The position numbers were made by a program, and so were the translations under genes. A stretch of DNA of 56,093 nt from JAGKXB01 sp964498835 (GTDB lineage: Bacteria; Pseudomonadota; Gammaproteobacteria; Burkholderiales; Burkholderiaceae_D), in NCBI GenBank assembly GCA_964498835.1, contig CAZCIX010000009.1:1-56093 (forward strand). The letters are read 5' to 3'. The first letter of the stretch is position 1; every line of letters begins with the position of its first letter. Positions 1-9,394 of the stretch are shown here, piece by piece. The notes under the pieces were generated by a model. The model made no database searches. It saw nothing but the letters and a program-made list of their open reading frames with translations, and was not told where the DNA came from.

Positions 1-1
1 G

Positions 2-829
2 ATTGCAGAAGAACGTCATCGCCTGGCACAGGCGTCGTTAGCATTAGCCAAACAAGCCAGCAATGTGGCTACGAAACGCGTGACAGCCGGCAAGATATCA
101 CCGGTTGAAGCCACAAAAGCCAATATTGCTGAAGCCAATGCGCGGCTGGAATTAGCGCAAGCGGCGAACACCTTGACTCAATCCAAAAGGCAACTTGCAG
201 CGACGTGGGGCAGTCAAACGCCGTCTTTTCAACTGTCTGAGATGAAGATGAATACGCTGCCTGATTTGCCCAAGCTGGATGAATTAATGCAGCGTTTAAA
301 ACAATCTCCCCTGCTGATGCAAGCAAGTCTGGAAGTCTCGCGGCGGGAAGCTTTGCAGCAAGTGGAACGTAGCCGGCAGATTGGTGATCTGACCGTCAAC
401 CTGGGCACCAAACGTGATCGAGAAGCGAATCGCAATCAACTGATTGTTGGCCTCGCTATCCCCCTTCCGCTATTTGATCGGAACCAGGGCAATGTGCAGC
501 AAGCCATGCATCACACCGACAAAGCGCGGAGCGAATTGGCGGCGATAGAAATCCAACTCCAAACCGATCTGATCCAAGCGCACGAACGCTTGACGACTTT
601 GCACAACGAAACAGCAGTATTGCTGCAAGAAATATTGCCTAACGCACAAAGCGCTTATCAGGCTGCGGTGACAGGTTTTGAGTTGGGAAAATTCAACTTC
701 CTAGATTTGCTAGATGCCCAGCGCACGCTGTTTCAAACCAAAACCCATTACCTGAATACATTGTCAGAAACGCACCGCGCGGCGGCTGATATCGCTCGTC
801 TTGTTGGCACTGACGCCTTTACCCATTAG
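2..829 (+). CDS. czcC: CzcC-type outer-membrane efflux protein, 5' end missing
   Basis: C-terminal part of a TolC-like outer-membrane channel protein of a heavy-metal RND efflux system. The reading frame is open to the window edge, so the start lies outside; the GTG at 65 is internal. The visible part is rich in Ala, Gln and Leu with long helical stretches. It contains the family-typical segments GLAIPLPLFDRNQGN and, near the C terminus, FELGKFNFLDLLDAQRTLF. It is followed 3 bp later by czcB and then czcA, so the three form one operon. Substrate (Co, Zn, Cd, Ni or Cu/Ag) is not decided by this part. The czcA helix-4 motif points to a divalent-cation type. Confidence 0.88.
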   Translation: MAEERHRLAQASLALAKQASNVATKRVTAGKISPVEATKANIAEANARLELAQAANTLTQSKRQLAATWGSQTPSFQLSEMKMNTLPDLPKLDELMQRLKQSPLLMQASLEVSRREALQQVERSRQIGDLTVNLGTKRDREANRNQLIVGLAIPLPLFDRNQGNVQQAMHHTDKARSELAAIEIQLQTDLIQAHERLTTLHNETAVLLQEILPNAQSAYQAAVTGFELGKFNFLDLLDAQRTLFQTKTHYLNTLSETHRAAADIARLVGTDAFTH

Positions 830-832
830 GAA

Positions 833-2143
833 ATGATGATGAATACCATAGACACAAAACATACAGAACATAAAGAAAAGAAAAAACGTTTGACCACGCG
901 CCTCATTCTCACCCTCATTCTTGTCATAGGCATGATTTTGGGTGGGGTGATTTTGAAGTCGAACAAACCGAAACCTGCCAATGACCATGGACATGATGCC
1001 AAGGAAAATATCAGCTCAAAACAGCCAGTCACCCAGACTAATGAACATCATGAGGCGCATGATGATCATGGACATGAAGATAAACTTCATGCTCCTCCTC
1101 GTCTTTATCCAACAGAAAAAATCTCCCTGTCCGATGCGCAAATCAAAGCCGCTGGCATCAGTATTCAAACAGCTGGCCCAGCTCGCATCAAAAACAGTGT
1201 GCAATTAGCGGGAGAAATCCGCTTCAACGAAGACCGCACCGCGCACGTAGTGCCGCGCTTATCCGGTGTGGTGCAAAACGTGTTGGTCAATCTAGGGCAA
1301 CAGGTCAAAAAAGGCCAAGTGCTGGCCGTGATCAGTAGCACGCAACTTTCTGAGCAACGTAGCGAATTGCTGGCGGCGCAAAAACGACTGGCCTTAGCCA
1401 AAACCAACTACGAACGGGAACAAAAACTGTGGCAGGAAAAAGTCTCTGCGGAACAGGATTACTTACAAGCAAAACAAGCATTACAGGAAGCCGAAATTGC
1501 CAAGCAAAACGCCAGCCAAAAACTGGCTGCCATAGGTGCAACAGCAGCGGCATCTGGCGCGTTAAATCGCTTCGAGTTGCGTGCACCGTTCAACGGCATG
1601 ATTGTTGAAAAACATATCGCACTAGGTGAATCGATCAAGGAGGATACGCAGATTTTCACGCTCTCCGACCTGTCTACCGTCTGGGCTGAAATCACCGTTC
1701 CTGCAAAGGATTTAAACACCGTCCGCGTTGGTGAAAAAGCGGAGATTAACGCTATCTCGTTTAACTCCAGCACCACAGGCACCGTGTCCTATGTCGGCGC
1801 TTTGCTAGGCGAACAAACCCGCGCCGCCAAAGCACGCATCACGCTCGCCAATCCGCACATGGCTTGGCGACCCGGCTTGTTCGTCAATGTGAGCTTGATG
1901 TCGAATGAAAGCAAAACGCCAATCGCCGTGATAGCCGACGCCGTGCACAGCGTCAATGACAAACCGACCGTGTTTATCAAAGTTTCTGGTGGATTTATGC
2001 CGCAAACCGTCGCGACTGGTCGCAGTGATGGCAAATGGGTAGAAATCGTTCAAGGCCTGACGCCCAACACTCCGTATGCCGCTGCCAATAGCTTTGTGCT
2101 CAAAGCTGATCTCGGCAAAGGTAGCGCGGAACATGCGCATTAA
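833..2143 (+). CDS. czcB: CzcB-type periplasmic membrane-fusion protein
   Basis: Adaptor (HlyD/RND membrane-fusion family) linking the inner-membrane pump to the outer-membrane channel. About 436 residues: one N-terminal membrane anchor (roughly residues 23-43), then a His/Asp-rich periplasmic stretch (residues about 50-85, with DHGHD and HEAHDDHGHED) likely to bind metal, then the lipoyl/barrel-sandwich and coiled-coil parts (LSGVVQNVLVNLGQQVKKGQVL). Three ATGs stand in tandem at 833, 836 and 839. The AGGA overlapping the czcC stop suits 839 better by spacing, so the protein may start two codons later. Middle gene of czcCBA. Confidence 0.9.
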   Translation: MMMNTIDTKHTEHKEKKKRLTTRLILTLILVIGMILGGVILKSNKPKPANDHGHDAKENISSKQPVTQTNEHHEAHDDHGHEDKLHAPPRLYPTEKISLSDAQIKAAGISIQTAGPARIKNSVQLAGEIRFNEDRTAHVVPRLSGVVQNVLVNLGQQVKKGQVLAVISSTQLSEQRSELLAAQKRLALAKTNYEREQKLWQEKVSAEQDYLQAKQALQEAEIAKQNASQKLAAIGATAAASGALNRFELRAPFNGMIVEKHIALGESIKEDTQIFTLSDLSTVWAEITVPAKDLNTVRVGEKAEINAISFNSSTTGTVSYVGALLGEQTRAAKARITLANPHMAWRPGLFVNVSLMSNESKTPIAVIADAVHSVNDKPTVFIKVSGGFMPQTVATGRSDGKWVEIVQGLTPNTPYAAANSFVLKADLGKGSAEHAH

Positions 2144-2158
2144 AAATAAGGAAAACAC

Positions 2159-5100
2159 ATGTTTGAACAACTAATAAAATACACCATCGCACACCGCTGG
2201 CTAGTTTTACTGGTGGTCTTCTGCATGGCAGTGCTGGGCGTATTCAGCTACCAAAAACTGCCAATCGATGCAGTACCAGACATCACCAACGTGCAAGTGC
2301 AAATCAACACCGCTGCACCCGGTTCATCTCCATTAGAAACCGAGCAGCGCATTACATTTCCGATTGAAACCGTGATGGCTGGTTTGCCGTATCTGGAGCA
2401 AACACGCTCTTTATCCCGTTACGGCCTATCGCAAGTGACGGTACTTTTTAAAGACGGCACCGATATTTACTTCGCCCGAGAACTCGTCAATCAGCGTATT
2501 CAGGAAGCCAAGGAGCGTTTACCCGCTGGCGTCACACCGACACTTGGGCCGATTTCGACTGGTTTGGGTGAAATCTATATGTGGACAGTCGAGGCCAGAG
2601 AAGGTGCCAAGAAAGCTGATGGTTCCCCTTACACACCAACAGATTTACGAGAAATCCAGGACTGGATCATCAAACCGCAATTGCGCAACGTGCCGGGCGT
2701 GACGGACATCAACACCATAGGCGGTTTCGCAAAAGAATACCAAGTCGCGCCCATCCCAGAAAAACTCACCTCCTACGGCTTGACGCTGAAAGATATCGTA
2801 CAGGCGCTGGAACGCAACAACAGCAACGCTGGTGCTGGTTATATCGAAAAAAATGGCGAACAGTACTTAGTACGCGTACCAGGCCAAGTAGGAAACATGG
2901 AAGACATCCGCAACATCGTTCTGAACAATATCCAAGGAGTGTCGATTCGCATCCGCGACGTGGCAAATGTGGAAATTGGTCGGGAGCTACGCACTGGAGC
3001 CGCGACGGAAAATGGGCGTGAAGTGGTATTGGGTACGGTGTTTATGTTAATCGGCCAAAACAGCCGCACCGTGTCACAAGCCGTCGATCAAAAAATACTG
3101 GACATCAATCGCACCTTACCAACTGGCGTGCAAGCCATCACCGTCTACAACCGCACGAATTTGGTCGACAAAGCGATTGCAACTGTGAAGAAAAATCTGC
3201 TGGAAGGTGCGATGTTGGTGATTGCAATTTTGTTCCTATTTTTGGGCAATATACGGGCAGCGATCATCACCGCGCTGGTGATTCCCTTATCGATGTTATT
3301 CACTTTCACTGGTATGGTAGCGTACAAAGTCAGCGCAAATTTGATGAGTCTGGGTGCACTGGATTTTGGCATCATCATCGACGGCGCCGTAGTGATCGTC
3401 GAAAACTGCATCCGCCGCCTGGCACATGCGCAAGCCCATTATGGCCGACCACTGACACGCAATGAGCGCTTCCACGAAGTATTCACCGCTTCCAAAGAGG
3501 CACGGCGCCCTCTTCTATTTGGGCAATTAATTATCATGGTTGTGTATCTACCAATTTTCACCCTGACTGGTGTTGAAGGAAAAATGTTCCACCCCATGGC
3601 GTTCACCGTCGTCACTGCCCTGCTCGGTGCTCTGATTTTATCGGTGACATTCATCCCCGCGGCAGTTGCGCTTTTCATCGGTGACAAAGTGGTGGAAAAG
3701 GAAAATCGCCTGATGCAATTTTCCAAACAACTCTATGCACCCATTCTGGACAAAGCGATGGACAACAAATCCATCGTATTGACGCTGGCCGGTGTATTAG
3801 TCGTCTTGTCTGGCTTACTCGCCATGCGTTTGGGAAGTGAATTTGTGCCTAATCTGAACGAAGGCGATATCGCACTACACGCCTTGCGCATTCCTGGCAC
3901 CAGCGTAACGCAAGCGGTGCAAATGCAAAAAGAACTAGAACAAGTCATCAAACAATTCCCGGAAGTCGAGCGCGTTTTCTCCAAAATAGGCACCTCTGAA
4001 ATCGCTTCCGATCCGATGCCACCGAACGTGGCAGACAATTTTGTGATGCTGAAACCAGAATCCGAATGGCCCAAGCCCAAACGCTCACGGGACGAACTCA
4101 TCGCCGCCTTGCAAGCGGCGGTGAAAAAAGTTCCAGGCAGCAACTACGAATTCACCCAACCAATTCAAATGCGGTTTAACGAATTGATTTCTGGCGTGCG
4201 TAGCGATGTAGCGGTCAAGATTTTTGGCGACGACATGGCGGTGTTGAACGATACAGCTAGCAAAGTTTCCGACGTATTAACACGCATTGCTGGCTCGGCA
4301 GAAGTCAAGATCGAACAAACCACCGGCTTGTCGATGCTCTCGGTACAAATCGACCGCGACAAAGCGGCACGTTATGGCATCAATGTCGCCGATATCCAGG
4401 AAACAATCACCATAGCCATTGGTGGCCAAGAAGCCGGCACGCTATTTGAAGGGGACCGCCGCTTCGATATTCTGGTGCGCTTGCCAGAATCGCTACGTAA
4501 TGATTTGGAAGCTATCAAACGCCTACCTATTTCTTTGCCACATACGCAAAAAAATAGCGAGCGGGCAAATTATATTCCACTAGCCGAAGTCGCCAAGCTG
4601 GAGTTCGCGCCCGGCCCCAATCAAGTCAGTCGTGAAAATGGCAAACGCCGCATCGTTGTCAGCGCCAATGTACGCGGTCGCGATATCGGTTCTTTCGTCG
4701 CCGAAGCACAACAAGCGATTGGTCAGCAAGTCAAGATTCCCGCTGGCTATTGGAGCATCTGGGGCGGACAATTTGAACAATTGCAATCCGCAACGCAACG
4801 CTTACAAATTGTAGTGCCCATCGCCTTACTGCTGGTTTTCACCTTGCTATTTGTGATGTTCAACAATGCCAAAGATGGATTACTAGTCTTCACCGGCATC
4901 CCTTTCGCATTAACTGGCGGCATCCTGGCCCTGTGGCTGCGCGATATTCCCATGTCCATCTCAGCCGCAGTAGGATTCATCGCCCTATTCGGCGTGGCAG
5001 TATTGAACGGTTTGGTGATGATTTCCTTCATCCACAGCCTACGCGAACAAGGCCACAAGCTAGACGATGCCATCCGGGAAGGCGCCCTGACCCGCCTACG

Positions 5101-5293
5101 CCCAGTACTCATGACAGCGTTAGTCGCTTCTCTGGGCTTTATCCCAATGGCCATCGCCATAGGCACAGGTGCCGAAGTCCAACGCCCACTCGCCACCGTC
5201 GTCATCGGAGGCATTTTGTCATCGACTATGCTGACTCTGCTGGTACTACCGGTGCTTTATCGCCTGGTCCATGTCGTTAGAATTCAGAAATAG
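2159..5293 (+). CDS. czcA: CzcA-type heavy-metal efflux RND permease
   Basis: Inner-membrane proton/cation antiporter of the HME-RND family, 1044 residues, full length. It starts with the usual cytoplasmic helix and first membrane span (MFEQLIKYTIAHRWLVLLVV). Residues around 402-416 read DFGIIIDGAVVIVEN. The two Asp and the Glu in this fourth helix are the proton-relay signature of the CzcA group for divalent cations (Co/Zn/Cd). Two large periplasmic loops and two sets of membrane spans are visible. Start 15 bp after czcB, preceded by AAGGAAA. With czcC and czcB it forms a trans-envelope pump. No czcD or czcRS regulator is present in the window. Confidence 0.93.
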   Translation: MFEQLIKYTIAHRWLVLLVVFCMAVLGVFSYQKLPIDAVPDITNVQVQINTAAPGSSPLETEQRITFPIETVMAGLPYLEQTRSLSRYGLSQVTVLFKDGTDIYFARELVNQRIQEAKERLPAGVTPTLGPISTGLGEIYMWTVEAREGAKKADGSPYTPTDLREIQDWIIKPQLRNVPGVTDINTIGGFAKEYQVAPIPEKLTSYGLTLKDIVQALERNNSNAGAGYIEKNGEQYLVRVPGQVGNMEDIRNIVLNNIQGVSIRIRDVANVEIGRELRTGAATENGREVVLGTVFMLIGQNSRTVSQAVDQKILDINRTLPTGVQAITVYNRTNLVDKAIATVKKNLLEGAMLVIAILFLFLGNIRAAIITALVIPLSMLFTFTGMVAYKVSANLMSLGALDFGIIIDGAVVIVENCIRRLAHAQAHYGRPLTRNERFHEVFTASKEARRPLLFGQLIIMVVYLPIFTLTGVEGKMFHPMAFTVVTALLGALILSVTFIPAAVALFIGDKVVEKENRLMQFSKQLYAPILDKAMDNKSIVLTLAGVLVVLSGLLAMRLGSEFVPNLNEGDIALHALRIPGTSVTQAVQMQKELEQVIKQFPEVERVFSKIGTSEIASDPMPPNVADNFVMLKPESEWPKPKRSRDELIAALQAAVKKVPGSNYEFTQPIQMRFNELISGVRSDVAVKIFGDDMAVLNDTASKVSDVLTRIAGSAEVKIEQTTGLSMLSVQIDRDKAARYGINVADIQETITIAIGGQEAGTLFEGDRRFDILVRLPESLRNDLEAIKRLPISLPHTQKNSERANYIPLAEVAKLEFAPGPNQVSRENGKRRIVVSANVRGRDIGSFVAEAQQAIGQQVKIPAGYWSIWGGQFEQLQSATQRLQIVVPIALLLVFTLLFVMFNNAKDGLLVFTGIPFALTGGILALWLRDIPMSISAAVGFIALFGVAVLNGLVMISFIHSLREQGHKLDDAIREGALTRLRPVLMTALVASLGFIPMAIAIGTGAEVQRPLATVVIGGILSSTMLTLLVLPVLYRLVHVVRIQK

Positions 5294-5303
5294 CGACATG
5301 CTA

Positions 5304-5336
5304 TTTGGATATGTCGCTGGCAACGACATATCCAAA
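5304..5336 (+). terminator. Perfect hairpin after czcA
   Basis: Two 13-base arms (5304-5316 and 5324-5336) are perfectly complementary around a 7-base loop, 11 bp after the czcA stop. There is no run of T after the stem on the plus strand, so it is either an imperfect terminator or a stability hairpin at the 3' end of the czc mRNA. Confidence 0.45.
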
Positions 5337-5442
5337 CAGAAAATGCTGAATGACGGTTGCGTCTGCAAATGCAATATGACTACGGAAGTTAAACCTGTAG
5401 TACGTAATCCACATGCCGATGGGACGTAAATTACATATTCTT

Positions 5443-5518
5443 TGGTGGGTTGTGCGTGGCTCGAACACGCGACCTACGGATTAAGAGTCCGCTGCTCTAC
5501 CAACTGAGCTAACAACCC
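5443..5518 (-). tRNA. tRNA-Lys (anticodon CTT)
   Basis: On the minus strand a 76-nt cloverleaf with encoded CCA: acceptor GGGTTGT pairs with ACAACCC, D-loop TAGCTCAGTTGGTAGAGC, anticodon loop CTCTTAA (CUU, lysine AAG codons), T-arm GTTCGAGCC. All standard positions are present. Confidence 0.96.
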
Positions 5519-5589
5519 AAAGCGGGGGCGAATTATAACAATAAATCGTTATAAATTGCTGCAGAAAATGTAGTCTTTCCTAACCATTT

Positions 5590-6432
5590 TTAACCCTTTT
5601 CTAAACCACGTACCCATGATTTAGCGGGCAACCTACAGGCTGCTGTGATGCTGGCCGCGCGTGTATAAAGCGCAGAGTAATCTAAATCAGGTTTGGTTTT
5701 AAAAGCAATAGCAACCACATTGCCATCATGCACTTTTGGTAAGCAAAGAACCGTAGCAAACGCAAAACGCATCGCTTTCAGGTTTTTTTGATAACTCGGA
5801 TGATCACCAAACAAATTGACCGTCATGATGCCATGCTGAGCAAGCGTTGCTGCACATGCGGCGTAAAACTCAGCGGTGTCCAATACTGGACCGCGCGCGG
5901 TGGCATCGTATAAATCAGTTTGTAATATATCGACGGTTTCACGATTGCCCGGATTCATTACAAAATCCATGGCATCCATTTCCAATACCGATAAACGCTC
6001 GTCATTGGCTGGCAATTTAAACATCGACTCACAGACAGCAATAACCGCAGGATTTAGTTCCACTGCCGTCACGCGCGTCGTGGGAAATTGTCGATAACAA
6101 AACTTGGTTAAAGCTGCACTACCCAAACCAAGCTGCACGATGTGCTGCACATCCCGCTGGCTATACGGATCATGAAACAACATCCACGCCATCATTTGCT
6201 GTGCGTATTCCAACTCTAGCCAATCTGGCTTGCGCAAACGCATGGCGCCTTGCACCCATTCTGTACCGAAATGCAAAAAACGTACACCATCCAGCTCCGA
6301 CAAAGTGACCGGAGAAAATTTAGGCTTACGGATGTTTGTTTTATATGAAGAGTCCGGTTGCGACTGCGCGCACCCACTATGGGCAACGCGCTGGGACTCT
6401 TCTTTTTCTATGGATTTGCGTTTAATCAGCAA
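5590..6432 (-). CDS. Spermidine-synthase-like methyltransferase-fold protein
   Basis: About 280 residues with the Rossmann fold of the polyamine-synthase/spermidine-synthase family. The nucleotide-binding segment is VQLGLGSAALTKFCY, followed by TAVELNPAVIAVCE (acidic residue for the aminopropyl donor/SAM ribose) and the motif-like LQTDLYDATARGP. The classical catalytic Asp context of true spermidine synthase (GGGDG, D-S-[ST]-DP) is not conserved, so the substrate is open. Such speE-like genes of unknown substrate are common in Burkholderiales. The first about 40 residues (Lys/Glu/Ser-rich) look non-conserved and the true start may be internal. It lies 23 bp downstream of the glycine-zipper gene on the same strand. 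Confidence 0.75.
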   Translation of the reverse strand: MLIKRKSIEKEESQRVAHSGCAQSQPDSSYKTNIRKPKFSPVTLSELDGVRFLHFGTEWVQGAMRLRKPDWLELEYAQQMMAWMLFHDPYSQRDVQHIVQLGLGSAALTKFCYRQFPTTRVTAVELNPAVIAVCESMFKLPANDERLSVLEMDAMDFVMNPGNRETVDILQTDLYDATARGPVLDTAEFYAACAATLAQHGIMTVNLFGDHPSYQKNLKAMRFAFATVLCLPKVHDGNVVAIAFKTKPDLDYSALYTRAASITAACRLPAKSWVRGLEKG

Positions 6433-6455
6433 CTTAATTCAATCTAAATGCAATT

Positions 6456-7022
6456 TTAATCTCTAACGTATCGTGATGATCTTCTGGACGGAGTACTGAC
6501 GACAGAACCAGTATAGTCTGCCACAGGGGTCACCGAAACACGTACTTTTATACGATCACCAGGTTCATCAGGCATCACACTAGTATAGGTGCGACCACGA
6601 TACTCGTAAGTCACAGCATAACCATTACGACGTGTTTCCCATTGATCAATCGTACGACACTGACGTACTGGTTGCTCGCCAATTGTAGTGCCACTACCAT
6701 CATTTTCTAGACGATCACCGACTACTGCACCAGCAATCGCACCTGCCGCAGTCGCAGCAGTACGACCATTTCCACCACCAATTTGATTACCCAACAGTGC
6801 ACCAGCCACACCACCTAAAATCGAGCCTCCGACACCCCTACCTTGTGAGCGCTCTACTGGTACATATTCAGTTTTACATTCTTGACGTGGACGATTCACT
6901 TGTTCAACCTGAGGACTAACGCGTGTGACATTTGCAAAATCTTCGAATTCAGCAGCGTACGCAAGCGGCAATGCACTGGTAAAAAGAAAAACACCTATCA
7001 ATTTAGTTTGTATCTTCATCAT
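6456..7022 (-). CDS. Glycine-zipper 2TM-domain outer-envelope protein
   Basis: 188-residue secreted protein. A signal peptide is clear (MMKIQTKLIGVFLFTSALPLAYA, cleavage after AYA; no lipobox Cys). Residues about 62-108 form a glycine-zipper hairpin (GVGGSILGGVAGALLGNQIGGG, then AAGAIAGAVVGDRLEND) of the Rickettsia 17-kDa antigen/Rcp2TM type. A C-terminal beta-rich part has YAVTYEYRGRTYTSVM. Proteins of this family sit in the outer membrane and are usually linked to envelope integrity. The tandem ATG start (7022/7019) leaves the first residue uncertain. Precedes the spermidine-synthase-like gene and may be co-transcribed with it. Confidence 0.8.
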   Translation of the reverse strand: MMKIQTKLIGVFLFTSALPLAYAAEFEDFANVTRVSPQVEQVNRPRQECKTEYVPVERSQGRGVGGSILGGVAGALLGNQIGGGNGRTAATAAGAIAGAVVGDRLENDGSGTTIGEQPVRQCRTIDQWETRRNGYAVTYEYRGRTYTSVMPDEPGDRIKVRVSVTPVADYTGSVVSTPSRRSSRYVRD

Positions 7023-7324
7023 GACCTCTCAATATTCACGGTAATTCCCAGTTTTAAAGGCAAAAGCATAATGTAATTATGTACTACCAGTCGTAAAACA
7101 TAAGCACCCCTTATGGCAACAAATTGTAACAGCAGTTCTGTCTAGTGTCTTTCCATGAGAAAGTTGCTGAAAATCACTTTATTTCCACCAAGAAACAATA
7201 TACAATTTTCAGCTACCCATACTGAGTTAGAGCAAGCATCAAGACCATCAGAATTATCCAAGCTACTCACACTATTACCCACCAATCATTAGAACAATCA
7301 ACAGGTCAAATTAACGAGGAAGAA
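7023..7324. other. Intergenic region, divergent genes
   Basis: About 300 bp, AT-rich, between the leftward glycine-zipper gene and the rightward barstar gene. It must hold both promoters. I see no convincing -35/-10 pair, hairpin or coding stretch in it. A good ribosome site (AACGAGGAAGAA) lies just before the barstar ATG. Confidence 0.5.
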
Positions 7325-7723
7325 ATGAGTTTTTTTGAAACCGTGCCGCCTAATGTGGTGCAATCTATACGCGCATATCGCACGATTGATTTGCAAGCTG
7401 AAGCTACTCGTCTGGGACAACACTTCTTGTATGCACGTTTCTTGGATGCAACCACAAAACAAGAAGTATTAGATACGATTGTTAAATCTTTTTATCTATC
7501 AAATTACGCTAGCAAAAGCTGTTCTGCATTAGAAGAATGCTTAACCACTTTAATGCATAAATCAGGACCACAAATCGGTTTTTTAATTGTCTTAGAACAA
7601 CTACCTTACACACCAAAATTCGATAAAGATGCACGAGAAACGCTCTTAGATGTCTTTCGAGATGCTGCCGAATTTTGGGGCAATAAAAAAATTCCATTCC
7701 GAGTATTTTATTCATCGCAATAA
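7325..7723 (+). CDS. Barstar-family (ribonuclease inhibitor) protein
   Basis: 132 residues. After an N-terminal extension of about 40 residues, the sequence follows the barstar pattern: a strand (HFLYARFLDATTKQEVLDTIVKSF), a helix region with the Leu/Cys-rich SALEECLTTL, a strand GFLIVLEQL, then a helix ETLLDVFRDAAEFW and a final strand IPFRVFYSS. Barstar proteins bind and block barnase-type ribonucleases in the cytoplasm. In Burkholderiales such genes often sit beside a secreted guanyl-specific ribonuclease, but here no ribonuclease gene is adjacent. SD GAGGAAG is well placed. The assignment rests on pattern recognition and no active partner is seen. Confidence 0.65.
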   Translation: MSFFETVPPNVVQSIRAYRTIDLQAEATRLGQHFLYARFLDATTKQEVLDTIVKSFYLSNYASKSCSALEECLTTLMHKSGPQIGFLIVLEQLPYTPKFDKDARETLLDVFRDAAEFWGNKKIPFRVFYSSQ

Positions 7724-7761
7724 AACAAAGTATGAACAACGCATAAATAACTTATAAGTAC

Positions 7762-8562
7762 TTATCGATAAGTATTTTTCCACTCCCGCAAAGCCACAAA
7801 GCTTGCAACCGGATCCGATTCCAAAATATCCAAACGCCCTATCTCTTTTAAACGATGCATGATTGTAGCTTTTGCATGCCGCAAAAATGGATTCGTTGCT
7901 TTTTCTAAACCAATCGTTGACGGTATGGTGGGTTGGCCTTGAATACGCTTGTTTTTTTCTTCCTGAATTCTTATGTCTAACCTAGTATTTTCTGGTTCAA
8001 CCAGATGTGCAAATTGCAAATTATTCAAGGTATATTCATGCGCGCAATACACCAACGTTTCATCCGGTAAAGCGGCAAGCTTATTCAAAGAATTTGTCAT
8101 TTCCACTGAAAAACCTGGAAACAAATAGCCACATCCACCAGCAAATAAAGCATCGCCACAAAACAACCAACGCTGCTCAGGAGAAAAATAAGCAATATGT
8201 TCTGGCGTATGACCAGGCACATCCAAAACGGAAAAACTTAAAGACAGCTCAGGAATATTAACTTTATCACCTTCCATCAATCGATAATTGATGCACGTAA
8301 TCGCTTCATAATAGGGGCCAAACACAGGAACTCTAAAACGTTGCAGCAAATCCACCACCCCGCCAATGTGGTCAGCATGCCGATGTGTCAGTAAAATAGC
8401 CCGCAATACCAGCTTATTTGCCATCAACACCGCCAAAACAGGCGCTGCGTCGCCAGGATCCACCACGACAGCATGGATGCCATCATGAATCAACCACAAA
8501 TAATTGTTTTCAAACGCTGGAATGGGTAATACGGTCAATAATTTAGTCAATGATTTAGTCAA
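7762..8562 (-). CDS. gloB: Hydroxyacylglutathione hydrolase (glyoxalase II)
   Basis: Metallo-beta-lactamase-fold enzyme that hydrolyses S-lactoylglutathione to D-lactate and glutathione, the second step of methylglyoxal detoxification. Visible features: N-terminal LPIPAFENNYLWLIHDG, metal site THRHADHIGG, FCGDALFAGGCGYLF, and YCAHEYTLNNLQFA, all diagnostic of GloB. The frame is open to an ATG at 8604, but that start would overlap the divergent methyltransferase gene. In-frame TTG codons at 8562, 8550 and 8538 fit the family's N terminus better. I chose 8562 because GGAA stands 6 nt upstream; 8538 would match the shortest homologues. Typical Burkholderiales neighbourhood: gloB divergent from a methyltransferase and rnhA. 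Confidence 0.92.
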   Translation of the reverse strand: MTKSLTKLLTVLPIPAFENNYLWLIHDGIHAVVVDPGDAAPVLAVLMANKLVLRAILLTHRHADHIGGVVDLLQRFRVPVFGPYYEAITCINYRLMEGDKVNIPELSLSFSVLDVPGHTPEHIAYFSPEQRWLFCGDALFAGGCGYLFPGFSVEMTNSLNKLAALPDETLVYCAHEYTLNNLQFAHLVEPENTRLDIRIQEEKNKRIQGQPTIPSTIGLEKATNPFLRHAKATIMHRLKEIGRLDILESDPVASFVALREWKNTYR

Positions 8563-8588
8563 ATTCGTTCCATTAATCAATAAAAAAC

Positions 8589-9371
8589 ATGCAAAATCCC
8601 ACACTCGAAAAATCTATTATAGCTTTAGCTCCCTGGCTGGAAACACCCGCCGGCAGCTACGTAAAGGAGTGGGAACAAGCACGGCTGGATAAGTTGACGG
8701 CGGATATTTTTGGATTTCATGCCATGCAAATCGGTTTGCCACAAATTCAAGGATTGCGCGCTAATCGCATGCCAAATCAATGGTTAAGCAACACATCTTT
8801 GTCACCACAACAACCAAATAACCCAGCGGTTGCTGTTACCCACGATTTAAGCGACTTACCCTTTGCGTCGCAAAGTCTGGATCTGGTCGTGCTATTACAC
8901 GCACTGGAATTTAGTGCCGAACCGCATCAGGCATTGCGTGAAGTCGAACGTGTTTTGATTCCAGAAGGAAAAATCATCGTCTGCGGCTTTAATCCAGCCA
9001 GTTTGTGGGGCATGCACCAAGCGTTGGGTCGTTTAACCGGTGTGCATTTTCTACCGAAAGATGGTGAATTTATCAGCCTGCCACGCTTAAAAGATTGGTT
9101 AAAACTACTCAATATGGAAGTCAATCGCGGCCATTTCGGCTGCTACGCTCCACCCTGCACTACCGAAGAATGGATACAGCGATTTGCTTTTATGGAAAAA
9201 GCTGGCGACAGATGGTGGCCCTATTTTGGTGCCGTCTACATAGTGCAAGCAATTAAACGTGTAAAAGGTATGCGTCTAATCGGTGCAAAATGGGAAAAGA
9301 AAAGAAGATTACTACCCAATACCAATAACATTCCAGCAACCAATAAAATCCACAAAAAAACGCCTCAATAA
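8589..9371 (+). CDS. Class I SAM-dependent methyltransferase
   Basis: 260 residues. The C-terminal half of a Methyltransf_11 domain is clear: DLSDLPFASQSLDLVVLLHALEFSAEPHQALREVERVLIPEGKIIVCGFNP covers motifs II and III. The glycine-rich motif I is degenerate, so SAM binding is likely but not proven. Substrate unknown. The position between gloB and rnhA is conserved across Burkholderiales, and the gene is probably transcribed with rnhA, which starts 23 bp after its stop. Residues 235-260 are a basic tail without clear fold. Confidence 0.82.
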   Translation: MQNPTLEKSIIALAPWLETPAGSYVKEWEQARLDKLTADIFGFHAMQIGLPQIQGLRANRMPNQWLSNTSLSPQQPNNPAVAVTHDLSDLPFASQSLDLVVLLHALEFSAEPHQALREVERVLIPEGKIIVCGFNPASLWGMHQALGRLTGVHFLPKDGEFISLPRLKDWLKLLNMEVNRGHFGCYAPPCTTEEWIQRFAFMEKAGDRWWPYFGAVYIVQAIKRVKGMRLIGAKWEKKRRLLPNTNNIPATNKIHKKTPQ

Positions 9372-9394
9372 ACCATAAAAAATCGTATAAAAAC

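Noticed and set aside
4933..5280. Plus-strand frame inside czcA
   Set aside because: Shadow frame of czcA with an unnatural Arg/His/Pro-rich composition.
8563..8604. gloB start at ATG 8604
   Set aside because: It overlaps the first codons of the divergent methyltransferase gene and extends the N terminus beyond all GloB proteins I know.
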